From Mucilaginibacter cryoferens (GTDB taxonomy: Bacteria > Bacteroidota > Bacteroidia > Sphingobacteriales > Sphingobacteriaceae): a stretch of 64,000 bases of DNA. The DNA is taken from assembly GCF_014205845.1 (NCBI RefSeq), contig NZ_JACHCR010000003.1, positions 320,281 through 384,280 of the forward strand. Reading direction: 5' to 3'. Below are positions 1 to 8,098 of the stretch, in pieces. A program made the position numbers and the translations under genes. The first letter of the stretch is position 1. Each line of letters starts with the position of its first letter. The notes under the pieces are model-generated. The model made no database searches and was not told where the DNA came from. It saw nothing but the letters and a program-made list of their open reading frames with translations.

Positions 1-138
1 TATCTGGTCGGCGGCAGCGATCCTGATCTCTCCCGAGATAATGCGTACCAGTGCGGGGTGCGGCAGCATAACCTCCCGGCTATAATGCCTTTCCTTTTTA
101 CAGGAAATAAACACCTCGGCGATATTGGCGGCTTCCAT
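1..138 (-). CDS. AraC-type regulator, N-terminal fragment (cut by window edge)
   Basis: An open frame of 46 codons starts at the ATG at 138 and runs in frame off the left edge. The visible protein begins MEAANIAEVFISCKKERHYS and continues with the segment LPHPALVRIISGEIRIA. A short leader followed by a histidine and 'LVRIxSGEIRI' is typical of the N-terminal cupin-like sensory half of AraC-family regulators in Bacteroidota. The DNA-binding half lies outside the window, so the family call is inference from a short stretch. It starts 16 bp after the stop of the SDR gene on the same strand, so the two are probably one transcription unit and the regulator may respond to the SDR substrate. Confidence 0.5.
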   Translation of the reverse strand, partial: MEAANIAEVFISCKKERHYSREVMLPHPALVRIISGEIRIAAADQI

Positions 139-154
139 AACTCAAAATTAACAA

Positions 155-1201
155 TTATTTATTGAGGAGATCCAAACGCACCAGACTCTCCGCCGTAGCG
201 ATGATCGCTTCTTCGGTTGAACGTGGTTTCCACCCCAGTAAACGCACCGCTTTTTCGTTTGTAGTATTCATCAACTTGCCCAGCATTGGGATCAGCACTT
301 TAACGGCAGGGTCGCGCCAGGCGGCAATACGCAGCAACCAATTAGGTAATTCTTTTACTTTAATATGCGCCGCAGCTGTATCCATTCTCCTTTTCAATAC
401 TTCGGCGACATCAACCAACCAAACACTTTTGCCGGCTGTAGCCAGGAACCTTTCCCCATTTGCCGCAGGATCGGTCATTGCTTTTAAATGCAGGTCGGCC
501 ACATCACGCACATCAACAAAAGAAGAATTGATCTTTGGGCTACCGGGTGCTTTATCCTGCATTAGTCTTTTAATGATCTGGATAGAATGCGAAAAGTCAG
601 GACCTAATACCGGTCCCAAAACCGCTACCGGGTTAATAGCCGCCAGTTCCAGCCCTTTACCTTCTTTGGCAATAAAATCCCATGCGGCGCGCTCCGCAAG
701 TGTCTTTGATTTTTGGTAAGCCGGGGTTTTGTCATTTAGTACCGTCCAGTCAGTTTCCTTAAACGGTGCAGCTTGCTGAGGGTGGCCAAATCCGATAGCG
801 CCGAACGCAGAGGTTAACACGACCCGTTTTACGCCGGCATCCCTTGCAGTGCGTAATACCCGTAGCACACCTTCACGTGCCGGGATGATCATTTCATCTT
901 CGTGCTTATAATCTTTTAATGGTGTTGGGGAAGCAACATGCAATACGTAGGTACAACCGGCAAGCGCTGCTTTCCAATTTTCGTCTGAAGCCAGATCAGC
1001 CGCTATAAAGCTTAATTGCTCGCCCGCTTCTACGCCTCCCACTCTCAGCATCTCGCGCACTTCCGTTTCGCGATCTAGCGTACGAACGGTTGTCCGCACA
1101 TGGTAACCCGCTTGCAATAATTGTAAAATGCAGTGCACGGCAATAAAGCCTGAACCGCCGGTAACTAGTACTATTTTTTCCTGATTTGAATTTGTTGTCA
1201 T
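155..1201 (-). CDS. SDR-family NAD(P)-dependent aldehyde/dihydroflavonol-type reductase
   Basis: A 348-residue protein of the extended short-chain dehydrogenase family. It has an N-terminal Rossmann motif VTGGSGFIAVHC (residues about 13-24), a Ser in TSAFGAIGFGH (about 131) and the catalytic Y162-x-x-x-K166 in AYQKSK. Length and the strand order TGGSGFIA...HVASPTP match the dihydroflavonol-4-reductase/aldehyde reductase branch, which reduces aldehydes or ketones with NADPH in the cytoplasm. The second Gly position of the usual GxxGxxG is Ala, which is common in this branch. It is followed 16 bp later by a partial AraC-type regulator on the same strand. The natural substrate cannot be read from the sequence. 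Confidence 0.85.
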   Translation of the reverse strand: MTTNSNQEKIVLVTGGSGFIAVHCILQLLQAGYHVRTTVRTLDRETEVREMLRVGGVEAGEQLSFIAADLASDENWKAALAGCTYVLHVASPTPLKDYKHEDEMIIPAREGVLRVLRTARDAGVKRVVLTSAFGAIGFGHPQQAAPFKETDWTVLNDKTPAYQKSKTLAERAAWDFIAKEGKGLELAAINPVAVLGPVLGPDFSHSIQIIKRLMQDKAPGSPKINSSFVDVRDVADLHLKAMTDPAANGERFLATAGKSVWLVDVAEVLKRRMDTAAAHIKVKELPNWLLRIAAWRDPAVKVLIPMLGKLMNTTNEKAVRLLGWKPRSTEEAIIATAESLVRLDLLNK

Positions 1202-1316
1202 CTGTTTTTGAATTGATGCCTCAAAATTCCGTAATAAATTAACGATCAGGTTTGTTTAAAAGGCGCAATGTGCTTTGTTTAAAAGACGGAGTGATTAAAG
1301 GATATCCCCCTTAAAA

Positions 1317-1350
1317 CAAAAGCCTTCAGAACTCAATCTAAAGGCTTTTG
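1317..1350 (-). terminator. Hairpin terminator downstream of tRNA-Arg
   Basis: Perfect 10-bp arms CAAAAGCCTT (1317-1326) and AAGGCTTTTG (1341-1350) with a 14-nt loop. Read on the minus strand the stem is followed by a T-rich stretch, so it fits as the end of the tRNA-Arg transcript. Because the arms end in A/T runs on both sides it may work in both directions. Confidence 0.7.
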
Positions 1351-1408
1351 CTAATAACTTTTATTCAGTATAAAACTTTTGAATAAAATCCCCATATGGG
1401 TCATTTAG

Positions 1409-1480
1409 TGGTCCCGACGAGAATCGAACTCATATCTAGAGTTTAGGAAACTCCTATTCTATCCGTTGAACTACGGGACC
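1409..1480 (-). tRNA. tRNA-Arg (anticodon CCT)
   Basis: Read on the minus strand, the 7-bp acceptor stem GGTCCCG/CGGGACC closes a cloverleaf. There is a D-arm GTTCAACGGATAGAAT, an anticodon stem GGAGT/ACTCT with loop TTCCTAA (anticodon CCT, arginine AGG) and a T-arm with loop TTCGATT. The discriminator base is A at 1409. The 3' CCA is not encoded, as is common in this phylum. Confidence 0.95.
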
Positions 1481-1591
1481 GGTTATTGCTGATAAAAGGC
1501 AGACCCTTTAATCAGCTTGCAAAGGTGCAAATTATACCTGAAAAATCACATGCCTTAACGCCAAATTTTTATCGGCCCAAAATCGCCTTTC

Positions 1592-1626
1592 ATTTGCACA
1601 TCTAAAATCTGTAATCTGCACATCTA
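1592..1626. repeat. Dispersed ATGTGCAGAT-family repeat, copy 1
   Basis: Contains TTTGCACATCT and ATCTGCACATCTA 13 bp apart. On the minus strand this reads as two GATGTGCA half-units. It matches elements at 21689-21723, 21803-21840 and 29327-29361. This copy touches the metG stop codon (1624-1626). Confidence 0.6.
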
Positions 1627-3696
1627 CCTAATCACCGCGCCATTATGGAAATCATCCACAGGGGCTACAAATGTTAGTTTACCTTCGCTGTTTTCGGCCA
1701 TCAATATCATTCCCTGCGATACTATCCCTTTGATCTCGCGCGGCTCCAGGTTTACCAGTATGCTTACCTTTTTACCAATAATAGCTTCCGGCTCATAATA
1801 TTCGGCAATTCCCGATACTACAGTACGCTCATCAATACCGGTATCTATGGTCAGCTTTAGCAGTTTTTTGGTTTTAGCTACCTTTTCTGCTGCAAGGATA
1901 GTTCCTGTGCGAATGTCCATCGCCGCAAAGGTTTCAAAATTTACATTTTCTTTTCCGGGCTGCACATCAATAGTTTTTGCCGGTTCGGCGGCCTCCTTTT
2001 TATCCTGTAGTTTTTTAAGTTGAAACTCAATAGCTTCATCCTCTATCTTTTCAAATAACAACGCTGCGGGGTTTAACTGATGCCCGTTATGGAAAACTAT
2101 CTCCTGATCATACGCGATAGCTTCGTTTGGCAAATTGAGCATACCGATGATTTTTTTAGCGGTGGCGGGCAAAAACGCCTGCGCCGCAGTGGCCAAATGA
2201 CCAATTATAAGCAAACAATTGTGCAAAGCCTGCTTAGCATCCTCCGGGTTGGTTTTAATGCTCTTCCAAGGCTCCTTTTCGGTAAGATAGCGATTACCCA
2301 GGCGCGCAATATCCATCACCGCCTGCAAAGCCTGTCTGTAGCGATAGGCTTCCAGATTTTTTTCTATCTCATCGTAACAAATGCCTATCTCGGTGCTCAG
2401 GTATTCGTCGGTGAGTTCAATTTTATTGGTGGCGCTTTCAACTTTGCCATCGTAAAATTTGTGCATCAGTATCATCACCCGGTTTACAAAGTTGCCCAGT
2501 ATGGCAACCAGCTCATTATTGATGCGCGCCTGGTAATCTTTCCAGGTAAATTCGCTGTCGCTGGTCTCCGGTAAAATAGAGGTTAATACATATCGCAATT
2601 CATCCTGCTTACCCGGAAACTCTTCCAGGTATTCGTGCAGCCAAACGGCATGGTTGCGCGAGGTTGAAAGCTTATCGCCTTCCAGGTTTAAAAACTCATT
2701 GGCAGGTACGTTCTGCGGTAAAACGTATTCGCCATGAGCGTGTAGTATAGAAGGGAAAATAATACAATGAAAAACGATATTATCCTTGCCAATAAAATGC
2801 AGCAGGCAAGCGTCATCCTGCTCATCGGCTTGTTTTTTCCAGTATAACTTCCAGTCTTTGTTGTTATCAATAGCCCATTGTTTGGTGGCAGATATATAGC
2901 CTATCGGCGCATCCATCCAAACATATAGCTTTTTGCCCTTAGCTTCTTCTAATGGCACATCAATTCCCCAATCCAGATCGCGGGTCATAGAGCGGGGTTG
3001 CAGGCCCGATTTTAACCACGATTTGCATTGCCCAAACACATTGGTTTTCCAGCTGCCCTCCTTGGTATCTATCCATTGCTCCAACCAGGGCTGGTATTTA
3101 TCTAATGGCAGGTACCAGTGCTTGGTTGGTTTTAATATGGGCGTCTTACCGCTCAGGGTAGATACCGGGTTTATCAGATCTGTTGGGTTAAGCGATGTAC
3201 CGCAACGCTCGCACTGATCGCCATAGGCGTTTTCGTTATGGCAATTGGGGCAGGTACCGGTAATGTATCTATCGGCTAAAAACTGGTTGTAGTCTTCATC
3301 ATAATATTGCTCGCTGAATTTTTCTATAAACTCATCTTTCTCGTACAGGTTAAGGAAAAACTCCTGCGACAGATCGTGATGTATAGGCGACGATGTGCGG
3401 TGATAAATATCAAATGCTATCCCAAACTCTTCAAAACTTTCTTTTATCTGGGTATGGTATTTATCGATGATAGCCTGTGGCGTAGTACCTTCTTTTTTTG
3501 CTTTAATGGTGATAGCCGCGCCATGCTCATCTGACCCGCAGATATAAACCACATCCTTTTTTTTGAGCCTTAAATAGCGCACAAAAATATCGGCAGGCAG
3601 GTAAGCGCCTGCAAGGTGACCAATATGTAGCGGTCCGTTGGCATAAGGTAATGCCGATGTAACCGTATATCTTTTATATTTGTTGAGTTGTGACAT
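1624..3696 (-). CDS. metG: Methionine--tRNA ligase with C-terminal tRNA-binding domain
   Basis: A 690-residue class I aminoacyl-tRNA synthetase that charges tRNA-Met with methionine using ATP in the cytoplasm. Visible hallmarks are the HIGH signature in ANGPLHIGHLAG (residues 24-27), a zinc knuckle CPNCHNENAYGDQCERCG (about 148-166), and KLSTS (the KMSKS equivalent) near residue 345. A C-terminal EMAP/Trbp111-like tRNA-binding domain starts at about residue 585 (FAAMDIRTGTILAAEKV). Length and fusion are usual for Bacteroidota. It stands alone, divergent from the LD-carboxypeptidase gene, with a good -7 promoter element 27 bp upstream of the ATG. A dispersed repeat abuts its 3' end. Confidence 0.97.
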   Translation of the reverse strand: MSQLNKYKRYTVTSALPYANGPLHIGHLAGAYLPADIFVRYLRLKKKDVVYICGSDEHGAAITIKAKKEGTTPQAIIDKYHTQIKESFEEFGIAFDIYHRTSSPIHHDLSQEFFLNLYEKDEFIEKFSEQYYDEDYNQFLADRYITGTCPNCHNENAYGDQCERCGTSLNPTDLINPVSTLSGKTPILKPTKHWYLPLDKYQPWLEQWIDTKEGSWKTNVFGQCKSWLKSGLQPRSMTRDLDWGIDVPLEEAKGKKLYVWMDAPIGYISATKQWAIDNNKDWKLYWKKQADEQDDACLLHFIGKDNIVFHCIIFPSILHAHGEYVLPQNVPANEFLNLEGDKLSTSRNHAVWLHEYLEEFPGKQDELRYVLTSILPETSDSEFTWKDYQARINNELVAILGNFVNRVMILMHKFYDGKVESATNKIELTDEYLSTEIGICYDEIEKNLEAYRYRQALQAVMDIARLGNRYLTEKEPWKSIKTNPEDAKQALHNCLLIIGHLATAAQAFLPATAKKIIGMLNLPNEAIAYDQEIVFHNGHQLNPAALLFEKIEDEAIEFQLKKLQDKKEAAEPAKTIDVQPGKENVNFETFAAMDIRTGTILAAEKVAKTKKLLKLTIDTGIDERTVVSGIAEYYEPEAIIGKKVSILVNLEPREIKGIVSQGMILMAENSEGKLTFVAPVDDFHNGAVIR

Positions 3697-3722
3697 TAAA
3701 AAGCGGCGTTATAAATAATTTG

Positions 3723-3730
3723 CAAAGATA
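3723..3730 (-). promoter_or_regulatory. -7 element of the metG promoter
   Basis: Minus-strand TATCTTTG matches the Bacteroidota -7 consensus TAnnTTTG exactly and lies 27-34 bp upstream of the metG ATG. No clear -33 TTTG is seen at the expected distance. Confidence 0.55.
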
Positions 3731-3738
3731 GGTTTTTA

Positions 3739-3847
3739 GTCGGAAAGTCCGGCGGTTAGTAAAGGCCGAAAGACGGGAAGGCAGAACGTTTTAATATATG
3801 AATATGAGTGAATCTCTCGCTAATTCCGAACTTTCGGACTTTCCGAC
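3739..3847. repeat. 13-bp inverted repeat spanning the ldcA start
   Basis: GTCGGAAAGTCCG (3739-3751) and its exact reverse complement CGGACTTTCCGAC (3835-3847) are separated by 83 bp. The right arm lies inside the annotated N-terminus of the LD-carboxypeptidase. Neighbouring bases hold further partial copies (TTCCGAACTTTCGGAC; CTCTCGGAC), so the low-complexity N-terminus is probably repeat-derived. Confidence 0.6.
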
Positions 3848-4760
3848 TTCCAGCCTCTCGGACTCAAAAACTCCCCCCTACTTAAAAAAGGGTGATAAAA
3901 TAGCCATAACCTGCCCGGCCAAAAAACTGCCCGGCCCGATGACGGATGGTATAGCGCTTTTACAATCGTGGGGCCTGGAAGTTATTTTAGGCGATACGGT
4001 AGCCGCATCATTCCACCAGTTTGCCGGCGACGATGACCTGAGGGCAAAGGATTTGCAGCGTTTTATTGACGACGACAGCATAAAGGCCATTATAGCTGCC
4101 CGGGGTGGCTATGGCACCATCAGGATGATAGACAAAGTTGATTTTAGCCACTTTGCGATAACCCCTAAATGGCTTATCGGCTTTAGCGATATTACGGTAT
4201 TGCATACACACCTGTTTGCCAACTATGGCGCACAAACCATACATGGGCAAATGCCCGTTAATATCCCGGATGCATCCGCCAGATCATTAGATACGTTACG
4301 CAAAGCACTGTTTGGCGAACAACTTAGCTACCAGTTTGCCGCTCATGCTTTAAATAAGGCCGGTGAAGCCAGCGGAATACTCATCGGCGGTAATTTATCC
4401 CTTCTTATAGCCGTATCCGGCTCAGCCTCCGATATGGACTATAACGGCAAAATATTGTTTATTGAAGACGTTGGCGAATACCTGTACAGTATAGACCGCA
4501 TGCTGCGTTGTTTAAACAGGGCCGGCAAACTCAAAAACCTGGCGGGCTTAATTGTAGGTGGCTTTAGCGATGCAAAAGATAACGATATCCCCTTTGGCCA
4601 AACAGTACCCGATATTATTATGGATATTGTGCAGCACTATAATTACCCGGTATGCTTCGATTTCCCAGCCGGGCATATTCCCGATAATTGCAGTTTAATA
4701 TTGGGAAAAAAAGTAACCTTAAGCGTGCAGGAGAGTGCGGCAAGCGTTACCTTCCTATAA
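3798..4760 (+). CDS. LD-carboxypeptidase (peptidase S66, muropeptide recycling)
   Basis: A 320-residue serine peptidase of family S66, which cleaves the terminal D-Ala from L,D-linked muropeptide tetrapeptides during cell-wall recycling, normally in the cytoplasm. Visible are ARGGYGTIRMID (about 101-112), the nucleophile Ser in GFSDIT (about 130), FIEDVGEYLY with the acidic catalytic residue (about 223) and the C-terminal GHIPDN carrying the His (about 292). The first 24 residues (MNMSESLANSELSDFPTSSL...) are Ser-rich, lie over an inverted repeat and are not typical; homologues usually begin near PPYLKKGDKIA. No ATG was found closer to that point, so 3798 is kept. DoxX follows 35 bp downstream. 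Confidence 0.85.
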   Translation: MNMSESLANSELSDFPTSSLSDSKTPPYLKKGDKIAITCPAKKLPGPMTDGIALLQSWGLEVILGDTVAASFHQFAGDDDLRAKDLQRFIDDDSIKAIIAARGGYGTIRMIDKVDFSHFAITPKWLIGFSDITVLHTHLFANYGAQTIHGQMPVNIPDASARSLDTLRKALFGEQLSYQFAAHALNKAGEASGILIGGNLSLLIAVSGSASDMDYNGKILFIEDVGEYLYSIDRMLRCLNRAGKLKNLAGLIVGGFSDAKDNDIPFGQTVPDIIMDIVQHYNYPVCFDFPAGHIPDNCSLILGKKVTLSVQESAASVTFL

Positions 4761-4795
4761 ATCTATTATTTAAAACATTTACTAAACATCAATTT

Positions 4796-5203
4796 ATGGC
4801 ATTATTGGGCAATTTAGGCAACTACAAAAACTTTGGTTTATTAATTATCCGGGTAGGCCTGGGTATCATGTTTATATATCATGGCTATCCCAAATTGATG
4901 GGTGGCCCTGCGGGCTGGGAACATTTAGGCGGATCTATGAAATACGTTGGCATTCACTTTTTACCAACTGTTTGGGGCCTGCTTGCTGCGGTTACCGAGC
5001 TTTTAGGTGGCTTTTTACTTATTATAGGCCTTGCATTCAGGCCGGTTTGCATCTTGCTGGTAATTAATTTGATAATAGCCGCACTGGTGCACTTTAAAAC
5101 CGGGGGAGGCATAGAGGAAGCTGCCCATGCCATTGAAGATGCCATCACCTTTGCCGGGCTTATTTTTATTGGGCCGGGCAGGTATAGTGTGGATAAAAAA
5201 TAA
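4796..5203 (+). CDS. DoxX-family membrane protein
   Basis: A 135-residue integral membrane protein with four predicted hydrophobic helices: LLIIRVGLGIMFIYHGY, a stretch around FLPTVWGLLAAVTELLGG, FLLIIGLAF.../CILLVINLIIAAL, and a C-terminal segment ending FIGPGRYSVDKK. The GxGxMFIxHGxPKLxGG signature followed by 'ELxGGxLLIxGL' is that of DoxX. These inner-membrane proteins are linked to redox homeostasis, but their precise activity is unsettled. The start at ATG 4796 follows the ldcA stop by 35 bp; an in-frame extension to 4688 would overlap ldcA and add non-family residues, so it was rejected. Confidence 0.85.
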   Translation: MALLGNLGNYKNFGLLIIRVGLGIMFIYHGYPKLMGGPAGWEHLGGSMKYVGIHFLPTVWGLLAAVTELLGGFLLIIGLAFRPVCILLVINLIIAALVHFKTGGGIEEAAHAIEDAITFAGLIFIGPGRYSVDKK

Positions 5204-5248
5204 TTAATACACGTTGAAAATACGGTGTTTTCACCTATTGCAGCCGCT

Positions 5249-5293
5249 ATAATAATGTATAATATTTACTAAATAAACATTATACATTATTAT
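5249..5293 (+). promoter_or_regulatory. 15-bp inverted repeat covering the RBS and start codon of the lipoprotein gene
   Basis: ATAATAATGTATAAT (5249-5263) and ATTATACATTATTAT (5279-5293) are perfect arms with a 15-nt loop. The right arm ends on the A and T of the ATG at 5292. As RNA it would bury the ribosome-binding region; as DNA it could be a repressor operator. Confidence 0.6.
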
Positions 5294-6149
5294 GAAAAAA
5301 AACCTGCTACTATTTGGCGCGCTTGCGCTCTTTTTCCATTTAACATCCTGTAAAAAAGACATTGGCAAACCTGCTGCCTCAACGTCAACAGAAACAGGAA
5401 GTAAGCTAAAGGTAAATACGTTGCCAGCTCCCGCTTACAATGACCTGGCGCTCATTCCCCGAAAACCAGGAGAAAACTTTGATACCTATCACGGCTATTT
5501 TCATGGGTCGAGCGTTTATGTGGTTGGTCCACCCGTTTACGATGTGTCAAAGTATCCAACACTGGTAAATGGCATACCGGCTTACGCCCAATCTATGTAC
5601 GCCGATAACGGGGCATCGATAGATTTTCAAAACACAGGCACAGATGGAAACGTTTTCCAGGTAACACAAACACAATTTGCTTATACAGATCGTTCTGCAA
5701 TACAGAAAGACGAAGAAAGCTATTTTACCGCATTCAATTCCTGGGTGCAAACTGACCAAAGCACCGCTCCACCCACCATATTTACTTACGTAAAACCAGA
5801 ATACAAATCAGCTACAGGTGCTGGTGTATCTATTTATACAGGTAAAATTATTTGTGTTACTTCAGGCGTGCATTTTGGGCTTGCGGAAATTAATTATCCA
5901 TTGCCAGCTTCATCACCTACCCCTCCCGCCACTACAACATTTCTTGGTGGGGTACTCGACCCTATAACCGGCCATATGTATCATGTATGGGGATTCAACG
6001 GGATAGTAAATAGAGTCCCCGATGCTCTTTCCATAAAAGGAACTTATACTCCAACAAGCAACCGATTTATATTCAATGTAAATATTACGATTGTAAAAAA
6101 AGATGGAACCTCGTTTGCTTTTGTAGGCACAACACTTGATCTTTCCTAA
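5292..6149 (+). CDS. Lipoprotein of unknown function
   Basis: A 285-residue protein starting with a lipoprotein signal peptide (MKKNLLLFGALALFFHLTSC, lipobox LTSC, Cys20). It is followed by a Thr/Ser-rich linker and a soluble domain rich in Tyr, Thr and Asn. I recognise no catalytic motif or named domain. The Gly/Tyr-rich strands toward the C-terminus (THMYHVWGFNG-like stretch, RFIFNVNITIVKKDGTSFAF) suggest a beta-rich fold, exported and lipid-anchored. It is monocistronic: preceded by a long AT-rich inverted repeat that includes its start codon and followed by a strong hairpin terminator. Confidence 0.75.
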   Translation: MKKNLLLFGALALFFHLTSCKKDIGKPAASTSTETGSKLKVNTLPAPAYNDLALIPRKPGENFDTYHGYFHGSSVYVVGPPVYDVSKYPTLVNGIPAYAQSMYADNGASIDFQNTGTDGNVFQVTQTQFAYTDRSAIQKDEESYFTAFNSWVQTDQSTAPPTIFTYVKPEYKSATGAGVSIYTGKIICVTSGVHFGLAEINYPLPASSPTPPATTTFLGGVLDPITGHMYHVWGFNGIVNRVPDALSIKGTYTPTSNRFIFNVNITIVKKDGTSFAFVGTTLDLS

Positions 6150-6161
6150 ATTCACCATTTT

Positions 6162-6209
6162 ATACAACTTAATAGAGGTCTCTGCAACAGGGCCTTTATT
6201 AAGTTGTAT
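6162..6209. terminator. Bidirectional hairpin terminator
   Basis: Perfect 13-bp arms ATACAACTTAATA (6162-6174) and TATTAAGTTGTAT (6197-6209) enclose a second short stem AGG.C/GGCCT. It sits between a plus-strand gene and a minus-strand gene that converge. Confidence 0.8.
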
Positions 6210-6226
6210 TTGCAATAACTCATCCT

Positions 6227-6913
6227 CTAATTCAAAGCCTCACCCAAGCCCTTCAAAAAGTCCTCGTTAATATCATCGTCCTTATGTGCGTCAAAAAAAG
6301 CCTTCACTTTATCGGCATCGGCGCTAAATACCTGCTTTATGGCTTTGCTTTTTAGGGCTACCATTTGCAGCGAGGCTGTTTTAACGTTAAATACGTAGTA
6401 GCCGGGAGCATCTACATATTCATCATATTTATTGCCGCTGGATGTCATCCCGTCCGATTTAAAATTGGCCTTTTCAAACTTTGTTTTGGTGAATTTATAA
6501 ACCTTGTAATTACTCCCTGCCGATAGCACCTGTACATAATGCGTAGCGTCAATGGCCGGTACATATTCGAACGTTAAGGCTTGGCCGGTGTTGTCATAAA
6601 CGGTAAAGCCCTTAACCTGGTCTTTGCCCAACATAATGGCCGTTTGCTTATCCTGGGTTAACAATAGGCCGCCGTCTACCTTGTCGTAATTAAAGCTATA
6701 GCTATCGTTCTTTATAACGCCACCCTTGCCATCGGTTACAGATCCCTTTACCCAGGTGTCAAATAAATAGCGCGTGCCTTTAGTGCCCTCTTTGGTGCCT
6801 ATACTATAATAAGTGCCGGCACCGGGCGCTATATTTAAAGAGCCTCCTTGCGCCATTGCCAGCTGAGCCGCCGCAAGGCACAGTATAAATGATAAAATAT
6901 ATTGCTTTTTCAT
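6227..6913 (-). CDS. Secreted protein of unknown function, paralogue of the next gene
   Basis: A 228-residue protein with a clear signal peptide (MKKQYILSFILCLAAAQLAMA). The start is the ATG at 6913, because the upstream in-frame TTG would put four residues before the lysines. The body (LFDTWVKGSVTDGKGGVIKN ... LLLTQDK ... GMTSSGNKYDEYVD ... LKSKAIKQVFSADADKVKAF) is clearly similar along its length to residues about 125-328 of the gene at 6991-7977. It lacks that gene's N-terminal regulatory-like domain. Function unknown; envelope location is inferred. Both genes probably share one minus-strand transcript, though a hairpin lies between them. Confidence 0.8.
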   Translation of the reverse strand: MKKQYILSFILCLAAAQLAMAQGGSLNIAPGAGTYYSIGTKEGTKGTRYLFDTWVKGSVTDGKGGVIKNDSYSFNYDKVDGGLLLTQDKQTAIMLGKDQVKGFTVYDNTGQALTFEYVPAIDATHYVQVLSAGSNYKVYKFTKTKFEKANFKSDGMTSSGNKYDEYVDAPGYYVFNVKTASLQMVALKSKAIKQVFSADADKVKAFFDAHKDDDINEDFLKGLGEALN

Positions 6914-6940
6914 AGGGTATATCAAACTGTTATCAATAAA

Positions 6941-6969
6941 AAAGACCGCCAGATTATCTAACGGTCTTT
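6941..6969 (-). terminator. Hairpin between the two paralogues
   Basis: AAAGACCG (6941-6948) pairs with CGGTCTTT (6962-6969). On the minus strand the stem ends in a T-rich run, so it can attenuate or end transcription of the upstream 6991-7977 gene. Confidence 0.6.
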
Positions 6970-6990
6970 AACTAAAAATCTTATCCGATC

Positions 6991-7977
6991 TTAGTTCAAC
7001 GACTCGGCCAGGTCTTTCAAAAAGCTTTCGTTGATCTCGTCGTCGGTATGCTCGCTGTAAAATAATTTTACTTTGTCGGCATCAGCGGCAAAAGCTTGTT
7101 TAATGGCTTTGCTCTTCAGCGTAATTTTTTGCAACGACGCAGTTTTAACGTTAAACACATAGTAAGTAGGCTCATCTACATACTCATCGTATTTATTCCC
7201 GCTCGATGTCATTCCGTCCGATTTAAAATCGGACTTTTCAAATGTAGTTTTGGTAAATTTGTAAACCCTGTATTTATCGCCGCTTGCCAGTACCTGGGTA
7301 TAATGGGTCGGGTTTATTTCGGTAACCAGCTCGTAAGTTTGAGGTTGATCGAGCGCATCGTAAACGGTAAAGCTTTTAATTTTGTCCCTGTCAACGTCTA
7401 CAGCGGCACGTTTATCCTGGGTTAATAAAAGCGATCCGTTGATCTTGTCGTAGTTGTACGAAAAATTATCATTTTTAACAACATTGCCCTTTGCATCTAC
7501 TACGTAGCCCTTTGCCCAGCTATCAACCAGGTATCTGCTGCCTTTTGTATCCTCCTTATGGCTGATATTGTAAAGCGTTCCTCCACCGGCAACCGAAACA
7601 TTATAAAAACTAAAGCCGTTGATTTGATTTAGGGTGTTACCTGTTCCGGATATTTTATCCGGATCGCCCAGGGTTAGCGCCTTTGCCGACGACTTGCCGG
7701 GCTTAAGCACCACAACAAGGTTTTCTTTTGGCGATACTTTTTCATCTTTATATCCCTTCGCTATCACTAAAATAGGCGAACTGCTTTTTAAAGGCAGGGT
7801 AAAAAACCCGGTCGAATCTGTATAAGTAACCGTTTTTGTATCAGCCTCTTGTATCAATGCCGATGAAACAGCTTCTCCTTTTTCATTTTTTACGGTACCA
7901 GACGCGGTTATGGATTGTGCCATTGTAAGCTGTACAGCAGCAATGGTGAAAATTGTTGATAAGATGTATTTTTTCAT
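6991..7977 (-). CDS. Secreted protein with N-terminal CarboxypepD-regulatory-like domain
   Basis: 328 residues with a signal peptide ending TMAQ. A carboxypeptidase-regulatory-like beta-sandwich follows at about residues 24-92 (ITASGTVKNEKGEAVSSALI ... TDSTGFFTLPLKSSSPILVI). The C-terminal domain (about 125-328) is shared with the neighbour at 6227-6913, with almost identical blocks such as GMTSSGNKYDEYVD and LKSKAIKQ.FAADADKVK. The regulatory-like domain is common in Bacteroidota outer-membrane proteins. The C-terminal domain is unknown to me. The arrangement looks like a tandem duplication in which one copy gained or lost the N-terminal domain. Confidence 0.8.
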   Translation of the reverse strand: MKKYILSTIFTIAAVQLTMAQSITASGTVKNEKGEAVSSALIQEADTKTVTYTDSTGFFTLPLKSSSPILVIAKGYKDEKVSPKENLVVVLKPGKSSAKALTLGDPDKISGTGNTLNQINGFSFYNVSVAGGGTLYNISHKEDTKGSRYLVDSWAKGYVVDAKGNVVKNDNFSYNYDKINGSLLLTQDKRAAVDVDRDKIKSFTVYDALDQPQTYELVTEINPTHYTQVLASGDKYRVYKFTKTTFEKSDFKSDGMTSSGNKYDEYVDEPTYYVFNVKTASLQKITLKSKAIKQAFAADADKVKLFYSEHTDDEINESFLKDLAESLN

Positions 7978-8047
7978 GTAACTTATAATTATGTATTAAA
8001 GTTATAAATAAACACGCTCAAAATCAAATATTTAAATTTGTTTTTTT

Positions 8048-8079
8048 ATAAAAAAAGGGCTACATAAATGTAGCCCTTT
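8048..8079 (-). terminator. Terminator of the SusCD-like operon
   Basis: AAAGGGCTACA (8054-8064) pairs with TGTAGCCCTTT (8069-8079), loop TAAA. On the minus strand the stem runs into TTTTTTATAAAAAAA. It lies 20 bp after the DUF1735 gene stop. Confidence 0.85.
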
Positions 8080-8098
8080 CAACAAACAGTTGTTGTTT

